This document shows positions 24,401-38,400 of a stretch of DNA of 64,000 bases, in pieces. The number at the start of each line of letters is the position of its first letter. The first letter of the stretch is position 1. The position numbers were made by a program, and so were the translations under genes. The notes beneath the pieces are model-generated. The model was not told where the DNA came from, searched no databases, and worked only from the letters and a program-made list of their open reading frames with translations. Source of the DNA: Periplaneta americana (lineage: Eukaryota > Arthropoda > Insecta > Blattodea > Blattidae); the NCBI RefSeq assembly GCF_040183065.1, contig NC_091119.1, positions 205,720,298-205,784,297 on the forward strand, read 5' to 3'.

Positions 24401-27400
24401 CTTGTGATTTTTTCTGTGGGTTTTTATAAAACAACAAGTGTATCAGCCATCATTACCACCTACCATTGAGGATCTTCGTGTCCGCATCACATATGCCATT
24501 GCACTGGTGGATGGTCCAATGCTACAATGTGTATGGCAGGAAATTGACTACAGACTTGATGTGTGTCGTGTGACACAAGGAGCTAACATTGCGCACATGT
24601 GACTTACTTACGGTTGTGAAACAAATGTTTCTCTTTCTGTTTCATGTTTCATGTTTTCCAGTGAAAAAATTTAAAAATTGTTGGATTTTCTGTTTCTGTT
24701 GATACCAATTTCATGTTTTCTAATTTTTGCTGATTTAAGAGTAGCATATGTGATTTAACCGAATGGATAACAAAAAATATTTGAGTTTCTATTTTCATTG
24801 ATACCAATATCATGTTTCTAAGTGTCTCCTAACGATAGTTATTCAAGTTTGTAATCGGAAAGATCATTTATAGTAACAGTGTATAATGAGATTTTGCCAT
24901 TAGAGGTTTTGTATTCTATTTAGAGAAATTAATGGTGATAATAACAATGGACAGATATTAGTTTCGTTATAAGTAACAAATATTAATCAGTGATGAATCT
25001 CTTAAGTAAGAATTTATGTAATTTTGATCTAAATTAAGTTATTGTCCAACAACCCCTTACATCACTCGGAAGCGAGTTCCAATTTCTAGCAACTGAAACT
25101 GGATAGAATGAAGAATATAAAGATGTCTTGTGGTGGGGTATAATGAGCAAATTGTTATGATGAGACCTGGTACTTAGCTGATGATATGCGGATAAATTTT
25201 GAAAACGAGAAGCCAAATAGATTGGGGTAGCGGTGCGCAGAATTTGAAATAAGAGAACAAGAGAATGCAGGGCTCGTCGATCGCTTAGCCTTAGCCAAGA
25301 CAGAGTTTGGAAGGACGGGGAAACATGATCATACTTACGAATATTACAAATATAACGGACGCACGCATTATGCACACCTTGTAGCCTGCTGCTCAAATAT
25401 GCATTTAGGTTACTTAATATAATATCGCAGTAGTCGAAGTGTGGCATCACGAGTGTTTGTACAAGGATTAATTTTAGTTTATCAGGAAGAAAATGCTTCA
25501 GTCGTACTCACCATATGGAAACCCAGAATTACTGCACTGAAACTCCAATTATGTACTTCGGTACATCAGAGTCATATGATAAAGCGTTAGTAATCACTTT
25601 GTGATTCAAGACGGCGCCATGTTCCGTCGGATCCCGGCCACTTAGTCACTCGTATTGAGTGCACCTATGTACTTGTGGTTGGACATTTTGTCTACTGTCA
25701 CACACGCTGTGACACAGTATATGAGGGTAGGCCAAAAATTAGGTAGAACTTAAAATGAGAGGAATTCAATTCGGCATCGGAACGTGAATCCGCTGTGACT
25801 TAGTGGATAAAGCGCCAGCACGTAAAGCTGGAAACCCGGGTTCGAGTTCCGGTGCCAGAGATAATTTTTCTCCGTTCTACCGATTCTTCACCAAACAATT
25901 TCTAGGCTACTAGACGTGAATGTCGTCATTTTAATTTAAGGGGGCCATGACCTCGCCCCATCTGCTGAGGCGTCTTACATTTTCATCCATACAAAATCCC
26001 TGCAGTACATCAATTAAAACATAACGATATTCTGTAACGAAGAGCCTGAGTTCCTTATCTCAAACTGATGTATTCTGCCCTTCTCCATCATCTTTGAAAG
26101 TTTGCAACGTAACCTAGGAAACACCTTGTATACTGCTTGAATGATCTTCATTTTATATCGCAATATTTAATACGTAAGTTTCCGTTTGGACAGAAATTTC
26201 TCAGATTTTGCTCTTTTGTTCAGCGACATCATCACCACATGCAATGTTGCGGAGAGGGTCCCTTGTTTACCATAACTGAAGAAGATAAGAAGATAATGGA
26301 AGAATGCTTTAAAGGTAAGTACTTCTTTACATATACAAATGCGATACCCAATTAAGCAAAGACAATTACATACATGAACAGTTGAGGCAGATAGTTGATT
26401 TACTTGTAATACGAGATAATTTAGAAGCATACATCAGGATCTTAAAGAGGTATTCCGACGTGGAATTTAGATTCTCTAAACTGTTCAAACTAGGGAACTG
26501 AAAATTTCTACAGCATTCTTGCTGCATACAGGCTAAATATTGTCTGTAAAAAGCTTAATCTAATTTTGTTAAGAAATGTATGAATTGTTAATATTTTTGT
26601 AAATATAATTACAATTTCTTTAGTCTCTTTTAATCAGGAAATGTTTTAGTGCTTTACTTTTCATCATCATTTTAACTTTAATATTAATTTTAATTATTAT
26701 ACATCTTGATTACACAACTTTTAACACTGTATCACTTCGGAATATGGCATAGCAAAATTACAAAACACTTCCACATATGCAGAACACATCACAAGTACTA
26801 AATACACCTACAGAGACATCAACACAGACATGGAAATTCTACACATCCAACCAAAAAGCCAGAAACTAAACACACTAGAACAATATAAAATATACAGGCA
26901 TACTAAACACATCCTAATGAAATTCTCAACGTACAACTCAATTTCAGAACACACTCTTTGACTCCACATTACATTACACAAGCACTCCCCCACAGGAAAC
27001 AAAACAGAGGCGCCAAGACCAGCAACGACTAGTTCTGAAGAAGACCAATAACAGGTCGAAACATGTAAACCAGATACGATAGAATTTAACACGAGAAAGT
27101 CATATAATACATATTCCGAATGTAATTATTAATTTTATTCTTAATATTGTAGTTATAATCCTCTGGTAGAGCTGAAGAGAAGGCATGATGTTAAATCTGA
27201 ACAAGGTTAAAGAAATAAATATTAAATATTACATCAAAAATTAAAAAAAAAAAAAATCGCTACTCTTTCTATAAATTTGAAACTTTTGCTTAAAAAATTG
27301 CCTGTACACTTTTCAAACACTCAGAAACAGAATTTGCTGCCAAGGGTTTCGATTATACTTACTAAAAATAAGAAAACATATTTAATGCAGTGGAGTATGA

Positions 27401-27492
27401 AATTTACCAAGAAAATAAAGTAACCAATATAAAATGCTATACGTATACATACATACATACATATTTATTTATTTAATTATTTATTTATTTAC

Positions 27493-27539
<47 letters not shown>

Positions 27540-30500
27540 CTTATGTGCTAATACTTGTAACATGAAATATAGTATACACAGAACGAAATTTGTAGCCACA
27601 TGCTCATAATACGAGACGAAATGAAATTCTTAAATTAGTTGAACCTAAATGTTTCACATCTGCTGCTTTACTACACAGTACAAATTATGGTCCACGGCTA
27701 TATAATTCGATAATAAAATTTCATCCAGAATTGACTACTTTAAGCAATGAAATTTTCAGATCCAGAATTAAAAAATTTATATGACAGACTTCCCTGTATA
27801 TATATTATGTACCATGTATTGTAAAACAAGTTTATTTCTATCCTAAGTGTATTTTTCTATTTTATCTTGGTTACTATCTCAACATGACCTGCACTAATTA
27901 TACTACTAATAATAATTTAATATTAATCCATCAATCTAAACATCGTCTCTTTTTTCACTCAGTTATTATTAGTATTATTATTTACTAATTTTATTACAAT
28001 CTTTATGTGAGCTTTTTTCTTAAGTATTTTGTCTACAAAGTATGTGTATCTATGTAACGGAACTGTCCCCGAACACGAGCTTTGCTCTTTCGGGGTATTT
28101 TAATGTAACGTTTTTATGTATATGTTATTATTAAATAAATAAATAAAAAAAAAATAAAATAAAATAAAATAAAATATACAAGTTTACCTTATCCCTAAAA
28201 GAGTAGAAGTCGTGCTCAGGGGCGGATTCCTGATTTTAAATTAAGAAGTATATAATAAAATTCGTTTTATATCTACTACACAATAAGAATACCCTATATA
28301 AATTTAAATTTACAATTCTTAATTATTTATAAACTATTACATCCAAATTAAGATGGTAGAGAAATGTTATTAAGAACAAGAACATTCACAAAAAATCATA
28401 CATTTACGACATCATCTGTAGAAAGAGTAGCAGTTTTAGTAAAGGAAAATATACAAAAAACTGAAGCCGAGAAAAGTGATTTTGTAAGTTTGCAACTATA
28501 CCGTAAGTAATGTCATTAATTTCAAGGGATTACTCTTCGAGATATTTCAAACAAAAAAATTATATACAATTTTGCTCGTTTTTGCTTCCTTTTGGAGATA
28601 AAAATTGTTTTATATGAAACACTTCATATCGTGTTTTGGGAAAGCCATTGGTTTAATTCCCAATATGCTGAGTGCATATAAGAGAGCAATGTATTATGAT
28701 AATAAATGATTGAAAGAATTTCAGTTTTGTTCTTCAAATGTGCAGAAATTTCATCCTAACAAATGTAATATTTTCAATTTCTTTTCAGTTACATTTGTTC
28801 AGATCAAATTCGACTATTGATCGGATTTTTTGTATTCGACAGATATTGGAGAAAAAAATGGGTGTATAAGAGTACAGTAAATCAGTTATTCATACGTCCA
28901 CTTCGCATTTTAACATTTTGCACCTACTGATTGTCATTTCAGAAAGAAACATAACGGTAAAGGACAAAGAGGGCGAAAATAAAACCAAAGGGCATCACAG
29001 AATGGACCCGGTAAGTATGTTAATGGCTTGATTATGAAGCAAGCAATGAAATAAAAACATGGACCCAATACTCACGTGCAAACAAATTGAAATAATACTT
29101 GACGAAGTCAATAAACTTTGACAATCAAAAATATAATGATTATTGTGAGCCATTACACTGCACGAAAAATCATCAGATAATGCTTGCCATTTGTCCCGAA
29201 AAAATAGAAAATGCCCCGATTTTTGGGCTTCGAAAAGTTCCCTGTGTAAACTGAAAATTAGTCGCAAAAGTCTCAATTTTGAGGAACTAAATAAAAATGA
29301 ATTGTTATAAAAATCTGTTATCTTTCTTTAAATATGAGCGACATGTGTAATATGAATTCTCGTGTGTGATTTGTATCATATTGTTTTAGAGCAGAACAAA
29401 AACTTTTTATATCTACAGTATGAAACACGAACATATGTCAACTTCTAATTTGTAAATAAGGAATTAATAATTTCGGAAGCATTCATAAATACTTGATCTG
29501 TTATACAGTATTATAAAAATATTCTACAAATTGTTTCTGTTTATTTATCAAATTAGGCCAACGACGGCTATGTAAAAATTGTGATTTATTTATCAACTCT
29601 CCACTTCAAACATACATTTAATATAATTATTTCTAGTTCAATATCTCTATTGTGTACTCAACCTTTAGTTTGGAAAGTTACGATTTCTATGCTAAATACG
29701 CTAGCAAAATTGTTCTGTTTCAAAATTGCGTGTGACTGAATTTCTTTGTAGTCAGAATTCACGAAACAATATTTAAACGGACCACCTCTGTGGTGTAGGA
29801 ATCAGCACCGGGTTCGATTCCCGGTCCGGTTGAATTTCCTGGTTGAGGTTTTACAGGGTTTTCCCCTCAACCTTACGGCAAATACCATGAAATTCGGACC
29901 ACAACATCCCTGAATATCACCGGCTTTTTTCATTAGCAAAATCATACTCATAACAAATCAGTAACATCTACAGACGCCATCTAGTTCACAACAATAGAAG
30001 CTGTACTCAATAATAGCACAGAGGCCTTCGGATTTCACCCAAAAGATTAAGTAGCGATGTGACCAGAGATGTTAAAGCGTGTATAAACAACAGAAAAGAA
30101 ATATATATATTAAAAAGCTCACTTAAGTTACATTTGACATGTTTCGTATAATTATAAATATACTGATAGTTGTTACTGAACATAATATTGAAGTATAAAA
30201 AACGCTCGTGATACCCTCAGTTTAATAAATGTATTAATTAACAAGTGAAGGGTTTGTATCTTCTGGTCCATTTCTAAGTCCCATTATTAACAACAGACTT
30301 TCATTTCTTTTCAGTGCATTATGCAATGCTATGGAAACAAAACACACTTGGTAAGTTGAGTGATAAATTTATTTGAACGTATCAGGGAATCTTTCCTAAC
30401 ATTTAAATTATTGCATTAAATATGTCGTGTAGCCAATTGCAGTACAAATGTTTTCGTAAATGGAACGGAATTCAGACTTTGTAACAGAAATACGCGATGT

Positions 30501-32438
30501 GACGAATAATTAATTCCTCTCCTTGACTCTTACAGTTGGATAAGGATGGTAAACTTATAAAAGACAAAGTTAGAGAATCCACACTGGCACACATAGTCGA
30601 TTGGCTGAAGCCAATAGCCGAAAAACATATCGATCAATGTGTGGAGATTGCTAACAATGGATCGAGTAAGTATGAAATCAAACTATAATTACAGTCTAGT
30701 ATATACAGCTACGAAGCTCAATACGTAGTAAATATGCAAACATTAGGTAGTTGCTCACCTCTAGGATCATTACAGGCAATGCAAAATAGTACCGGCACAG
30801 TCTATTGTTTTTCTAGCACCCTCAGAACTCAAGCTTCGTGACTTTATATAGTAGACTGTGCTAGCTATAATGATATTAGAAATTTATAAAATATCAATAA
30901 ATTTTAAGTTAAATTTGTGTTTGTGTCAAAGATGAAGAAATATTAGCTAACACCCTATATATATATAAACCAGGAATTTTCGTCTAGTACTTTTCCTCCG
31001 AAAAATACATGTCCGAAAATGTTCGTTTAACAAATGTCCATGATTGTAAGTCCTTGGTTCACAAAACATTACAGTGCAATACACATTTTCGTCCTACAGA
31101 CTTGATGAAGTGATAATATCAAAAATATAATGAAGACCTGAAGTGAATAACGATCTAAATTCCATTACCAGACTTTATTGCGATATGAGTGATTATGTGC
31201 GATGAAGCTATTGACATATAACGTCCCACCATTTATGAACACCTAAAAAACCTATAAATAAACACTGGTTTATGAATACGAAAAAACGTTAGATCGCTGA
31301 TCATCTACCGGTAGCCCGCGCTAAGAACGTCTATGAATACGGCCCTTAATAATTTAAACACAAGTCTACCCAAAATATGCTAATCACGAAGCCAGTCTGG
31401 ATATTCCCGATGGATATCTTTAGACAAAGTTACTGCTTTCCGTTACTTAATTATTTCACATTCGTCAGAGAGCCACGTGATTTAGCCAATAGAACTGGAA
31501 ATCAAGATTTCTCACTTAAAGATGAAAATAGATACAATCGTAGTAACGATATGAGGGTTGCATAAGTACTTCACTGGCAGTAAAATAATGCAAGCGGAAT
31601 TTTCTCTGATTGATCCTCATTTCCAAATGTATATGGAAAATACGTAGGGTAAACTAGGGTCTGTTGGACAGTCGGGCATGTTGGACACTCTGTACTTTAA
31701 CGTGTTTACCTCGCCACTTCTGGGCACCACATTCAGCTACAAGTCAATGACGGAAGTAGCCCCACTCGTGCCTACTTCCGTCATTGACTTCTAGCAGAAT
31801 GTGGTGCCCACAAGTGGCGTGGTAACGCGTTAAAGTACAGAGTGTCCAACATGCCCGACTGTCCAACAGACCCTAGTTTACCCTATATTTAAAGTCTCAA
31901 ACATGTAATAGAAATTCAATCTACAATGAAGAAGATAATACACAGGGTTATTGTTGAAAAGACTCGTTGCAAATAAAAACCTATTTCTTCTTTGTACCGA
32001 ATAAAAAGGAATCAGAAATTTTGAAAAATTATTAATGCGAAGTCAAGAACAAGATTTAGCATTATAGGAATATATTTCCAGATCGTATATATTAGAACTG
32101 TCCCGCGCCGTGGCGTCGTGGTCTAAGGCATCCAGCCTAGGACTCGCGTTACGGAATGCGCGCTGGTTCGAGTCCTCATGGGGGAAGAAATTTTCTCATG
32201 AAATTTCGCCCAGTGTATGGGACCGGTGCCCACCCAGCATCGTGATGCACTTGGGGAGCTATGATAGGTAGCGAAATCCGGTTGCGAATGCCAGCTATAA
32301 CGGCTGGGGGGATCATCGTGCTAACCACACGATACCTCCATTCTGGTTGGATGATCGTCCACCTCTGCTTCGGCATGTGGGCATGAGGCCAGCAGCCGAC
32401 TGGTCGGTCTAGGCCCTTCACGGACTGTAGCGCCACGG

Positions 32439-32482
<44 letters not shown>

Positions 32483-35400
32483 TAGCCGTACCCGTGCGCT
32501 CCGCTGCACCTGTTAGAAATAAATATAAAGTAATTACATAATTAAAATAGGACGTTTGATCCAGGGAACAACTTTTACAACAGCGCAAGATAATCTGCTT
32601 CGCTCATTACCCAATTTTTTGCATTGCATTTATTGCATATATATTTTATGTATTTTAACACGATTCAATTTAGCATAGTTAAAATTTGAATTATAAAATA
32701 ATGGATTGCTAAGTTAACGTACTATTACTGCATCCTAAATAAATACACTCTCGTTGTTCGTTAATTCTCTGAGATTAAAATGAGTGTACATAAATATTAT
32801 TTTAAGAAATACAGAAAACGAATGTACAAAATAGCCTATCCAATTTTCTGTAGGCTATATTTAATAGCTTTCGATTGTTGATGTCCAAGGCCCCTGTTTC
32901 GATTGTTGTTGTCCAAGGCCCCTCATAGACGAAGTCATTTGTTCTTAATTCATTGCACCGTCTTAGATGGCGTTATTTTAATTTTAAAACTCATTTATCT
33001 CATTAAATACCAGTCCTATCAAAATTTTGTAAAGAATAAAACTTATCGGAAATAGTTTTCAAAGAAACTTTTGTTATGTAACATTTTTCACAAAAATCAA
33101 TAATAAGCGAGATATTTCGATTTATTTAATTCAGGCCTCCTTATAACCCCCCTTTTAAATAAAGTATTTTAAATGCCATATAGCCTAAAATCTAAGTTAC
33201 AACGAACTTAATTTATATTCCAATTTTCATATAAATCGGTTCAGCCATTATCGCGTTAAATGGTAACAATCATACAGACAGACATACAAACAAAAATTTC
33301 AAAATTGCGATTTTCGGTTTCAGGGTGGTTAATTACATATGTTAGGACCAATTATTTTTGGAAAATCGAAAATTACCAGAAAAATTTCGGCTACAGATTT
33401 ATTATTAGTATAGATTATTACTACATATTAGAACTAAAATGGATTGAAGCATTTTCAATAGGATAGGGAGAGGTGACGTGACTGTGTTACAATTTCATGT
33501 CGTTTTGAAATTGTATTAGTGCACAAAGGCGGAAAGGGAAAAAACAACCATGGTGCCCCTCAAGGAGGTCCAGAAGGTGGACGTCCTCATGGTGGTTCCC
33601 CAGATGGTCCTCATGGTGGGCAAGGTGGTCCTAAAGGGGGTCAACATAAAGACGGCAAAGGACGCGGGAGACACTGCAAGCATACTCTCGCCACTTTCAA
33701 GAGATGCATTATGATAAAACTGGAAAAGGTGAGTACTCCAGCATAACCTCTTACATGCAGAACACGATTCAGATATTTCACTTTACATACTTTAATTAAT
33801 TTATTTATTAACTAGCCGTACCCGTGCGCTCCGCTGCACCCGTTAGAAATAAATATAAAGTAATTATATAATTAAAATAGGACATTTGATTCAGGGAACA
33901 TCCGTGTTTGATAGAAGGATAAATCGTTTATTATGTTACTTAATTTAAGTTGAATTAAAGAATCAAAATGCGATCATGTTGATCCAGAGACCACTCATTT
34001 GGTCATAAAAATTAGTTTAGGAAATACAGGAAACGAATATACAGAATAGCCTATCAAGTTTTCTGTGCATAAGAATCTATTTTAATCTTACCTGTCCTCC
34101 ATTCACTAAGAAGTTACTGTGATAACATTATAGCATTATGTCCATCTATAGAAACTACACTTTCCAATGGTGAATTAATAATTAATTATACAAATCGGTT
34201 AATTTAGCTTCCGATATTACTTCATAGAAACGCAGAAACATTATCTGTAGGCTATCTTTCATAGCTTTCGATTGTTGCAGTCCAAGGCCCCTTATAGACG
34301 AAGTCATTTGTTTTTTATTTGAATACACCGCCTTAGATGGCAGTTATTTTAATTTTAAAACTCATTTATCTCATTAAATATCAGTCCTATCAAAATTTTG
34401 TAAAGAATAAAACTTATTGGAAATCATTTTTAAAGAAACTTTTGTTATGTAACATTTTTCACAAAAATCAATAATAAGCGAGATATTTCGATTTATTTAA
34501 TTCAGGCCCTTTTATAAACCCCCTTTTAAATAAAGTATTTTGAATGCCATATAGCGTAAAATCTAAGTTACAACGAACTTAATTTATATTCCAATTTTCA
34601 TCGAAATGCGTTCAGCCATTATCGCGTGAAAAGGTAACTAACATACAGACAGACATACAAACAAAAATTTCAAAAATGCTATTTTCGGTTTCAGGGTGGT
34701 TAATTATATATGTTAGGACCAATTATTTTTGGAAAATCGAAAATTACCATAAAAATTTTGGCTACAGATTTATTATTAGTATAGATTTTTTATTGTAACA
34801 TATTGACTTTTTAACATTTAAATGTCTCCTATTGCTAGTAATTTGACCTAGAATGGACGTTCGAATGTCATACGTAGGGACCGGATTTTTATGTAATTAC
34901 ATATTATACAGGGTGATTCATACCACTCGTAACAGTCATTTATTTCGGAAACTAGTGCATTAAAATTTTCGAAACAAAAATATTTATTACTAAAGCACAT
35001 GTGAACTTTCACTTGAGCTTGAATTCATCAATGAATCTTAACAGGAAGTAGGGTCAGTGGCGTATCACTTTAAAATTTCAAATTGGAGTAGTGGTCAAAT
35101 ATGGTACCATTTGATAGAGCTCTTCAAAACAAACAACTTTCAGAGGAAACGTTTTTATTAATTCCTACTCTTTCAATGAGAAAACGTACGAGAGACCTGC
35201 CAGTCACTTGACCACGTCGAAGTGTTAGGAGTCACTGACAGTGTTATGGTGTGTGCTGCTCAGAATGGCAGACAGTTTGAACATTTGTAAAAATTAATGA
35301 CATTGTCCAGTTTTCAGTAACATCTGTCAACATTGATTGTCTTGTTTACATTTTCGTATTGCAATATTTCTCAATATTGATGACATTGTCTTTTCGTAAG

Positions 35401-38400
35401 TTTTCTCATTGAAAGAGTAGAAATTAATAAAAACGTTTCCTCTGAAAGTTGTTTGTTTTGAAGAGCTGTATCAAATGTTACCATATTTGACCACTACTCC
35501 CATTTGAAATTTTAAAGTGATACGCCACTGATTCTACTTCCTGTTAAGATTCATTGATGAAATAAAGCTCAAGTGAAAGTTCACATGTGGTTTAGTTATA
35601 AATATTTTTGTCTCGAAAATTTTAATGGATTAGTTTCCGAAATAAATTACTGTTACGGATGGTCTGAATCACCCTGTATTCATTTCAACCTAATAGTATA
35701 TAAATAACAAATCTTTGTGAATCTTGTAATTACCATTAATATATTAAAATTTGATACTACATATTTTTACATATTTACCCCACATTACATATTATGGCTT
35801 GGTATTACATAAATCTACATATTTTGGGGTTTTATTCATTTTTACTTCTTTAAAAGGAAAAATAAAACTTCTGCTGGGGAAGTTTACAATTTGAAATACA
35901 CAGATTTAAAAATCCTTTTTACCTACCCGAGAAGGGATATATTTCGGGACGAAACATAACATCTTAGTTCCAGGAAGTAAAAGAGGCATTCACCCCATAC
36001 CGCCCACTGTAAGTATGAGTGAACAAAACACAACCTTTCTCATACAACTACTCTGTATTGTAAAAAAAAAGAAGGGAATAATCTCATACGCATAAGCGGA
36101 CGACATAGCAGTAGGGTCTAAAGACCTTACAAAGTTACAAGAAACAATAAACATCACGGTAAAATGGTGCGATAGAAACAAATTTGATATAAATGTGGAC
36201 AAGACAGAAATGATGATACTCAGAAACGGCGGAAGAGCACCAGAAACAGTAGAAATCGTCATGAAGAACAGAAAATTAAAAATTGTACCAGACTACAAAT
36301 ATCTAGGCCTAACAATACAAACCAGCGCAGATATTGATATTAAATATTTTCATGATTTTACATATTTTGGTACATATTCAGCTTATTTTTCTTACATAAA
36401 TATGTACATATTTCACACCTTGATATTACATAAAAATCCGGTCCCTAGTTATATGCTCCAATCAGAACACTAAAAATTTTCCGCTACAATCAAGTCCCAT
36501 CACGGTAACAACTGCAAAGTAGGGTAAATTCGGATAATTTCGTGATATTTCTTTTCAAATTTACCACGAAATTATACCAGCGAAAAATGTAATTTTGATT
36601 ATATAGTATAAATGGCAGAAGATATACTATAGCCCAACAAAGATTCTGTTCACTGCGCTCTTACAATTATGTGAGAGGATTTTTTGGGAATTATTTTAAG
36701 AGATGCGAGATCTATAGCTTTGAATTTGTAAGTGAATACACCAAGCGATTTCCTTTGTTAAAAGAAGAGTTTTTTTTTTGTTTATAAGTATTGCTTGTTT
36801 GTAACTACTATATAAATTTATTTGTGGTAAAAATGCTGACACGTAACTTCATTAAATATAATGATGTACGTACATTAAGAACATTTTTTTTTTAATTTGA
36901 ACCTTAGTTTCTGTCCTATGTGAAGTTAAAATATTTAATTCCTAACATATTACGCAAAGTCAATTCATAAAAAAAAAAAAAAATATTTACGAAAAACGTT
37001 TCAAAAAACTCAATCCCTTACATCGAACTTCAGTAACGGATATTTACTTTTCGAAACTTCCCACCTTAGGGAATTATTACATTAATTCAAGCTAGGTTTC
37101 ACTCTCAATTTTTTTTTATATTGTATAAGAAACAAAATAAAAAGAAGCTGTTACATTTCAAGTACATCGTCATTTTGCGGTTTGATTACAATTAAGAACC
37201 ATTAACATTTTATTGTTTAATATCCTTGGAAAGTAACAATAATTCTCCTTACGCTTAGTATAGTGAGAAAGTGAAAAGAAAAGAAAATTGCAGTCTAGAA
37301 TACTGTGCTAAAACAACATATGTTATGTTTATTTACAGAATTGCCCTGAAGAGCACCGAAAAAAGAGTGAGTACAATTATTATTATCATAGAATTTTTCC
37401 TGTGGATGGAGGTCCAAACTGACAAAAAATCACATTTTGTAAAAGCAGTCTAAAAATATTACATAGTGTTGGGAATCTCTCAACAAAATTTTATGGCCCA
37501 AATGTTAGTCTAAAGAAAAGTCATAGAGTAGTTCTAGAAAAAAGATCGGCGAGGCAATTGGAATAAGGTGGGTGCTCCTGTTATGGCCATTTTCCTGACA
37601 TGGCCACCCCCCCTATTGTGAGTTAGTTAACCAAAAAATCCGCTAAATTGCAGCAGCAATCAGTGAAAGAGCATCCTTGTATGTCACTTGATCGTTTTCC
37701 ATCCAGTCAGGTTGAGCAATATGGCGTCAGTTGCCTGTTTTGCGGTTTTCATGTGACCTCTTCTTATTTTTCTCTGGTAAGTCTCCTTTGTTTATGCATG
37801 TTTTTCAAAGAATTGTTTCATGAAAACCATAGCACTCCATTCAGTTTTTAATGTCCTGTTGATTGGTGTTGTCGTTGATGGCGTATCTTTTACGAGTTGT
37901 TCATAATCAAACGATTTTCGTGAAAGCTTACCTGCTCCTGATATGGCCATATTAAATGCACCATGGCCATATGAAGTTAATTTCACTTTTATTTTTTCAT
38001 CTGACAAATTTACATGCCTTATAGCTGGGATTACGCAAAAATTTTGTATCTTAAGAAAAACAACTTAATTTTTTTATGGAAAAACCTGTTTTGACTACAC
38101 TTTTGAATTATAAAAAAAGATTATTAAGTGTCATGTTTATTCATTTTATACCAAAATTATTTAATTTTAACACAACTGCGCTATCAAACTGAAAACAATC
38201 ACGATTTGTAGAACATGGAACAAGGGTGGCCATATCATGTTCACATGTTCCTGATATGGCTGCCAGGTAGACTTTTGGAAATTGGGACTTTCTGGACAAT
38301 TAGAGCTATTTTTATGGGGAAACGAAATTGTTTTAAGAAAGTCCATTAGACTGCGAACGAGTAAGAAAAACGTGGTTTACATTTTTTTTTTCAAAATGGC

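Larger units (their letters stand above)
34875..36447. mobile_element. hAT-type element with two nested insertions
   Basis: Inverted ends TAGGGACCGGATTTTTATGT and complement. Flanks GTCATACG and GTTATATG look like an 8-bp target duplication with two transitions. The same end sequence occurs on the hAT element at 40404. No transposase is left; the inside is a foldback element and a LINE piece. In gene B intron 8. Confidence 0.7.
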
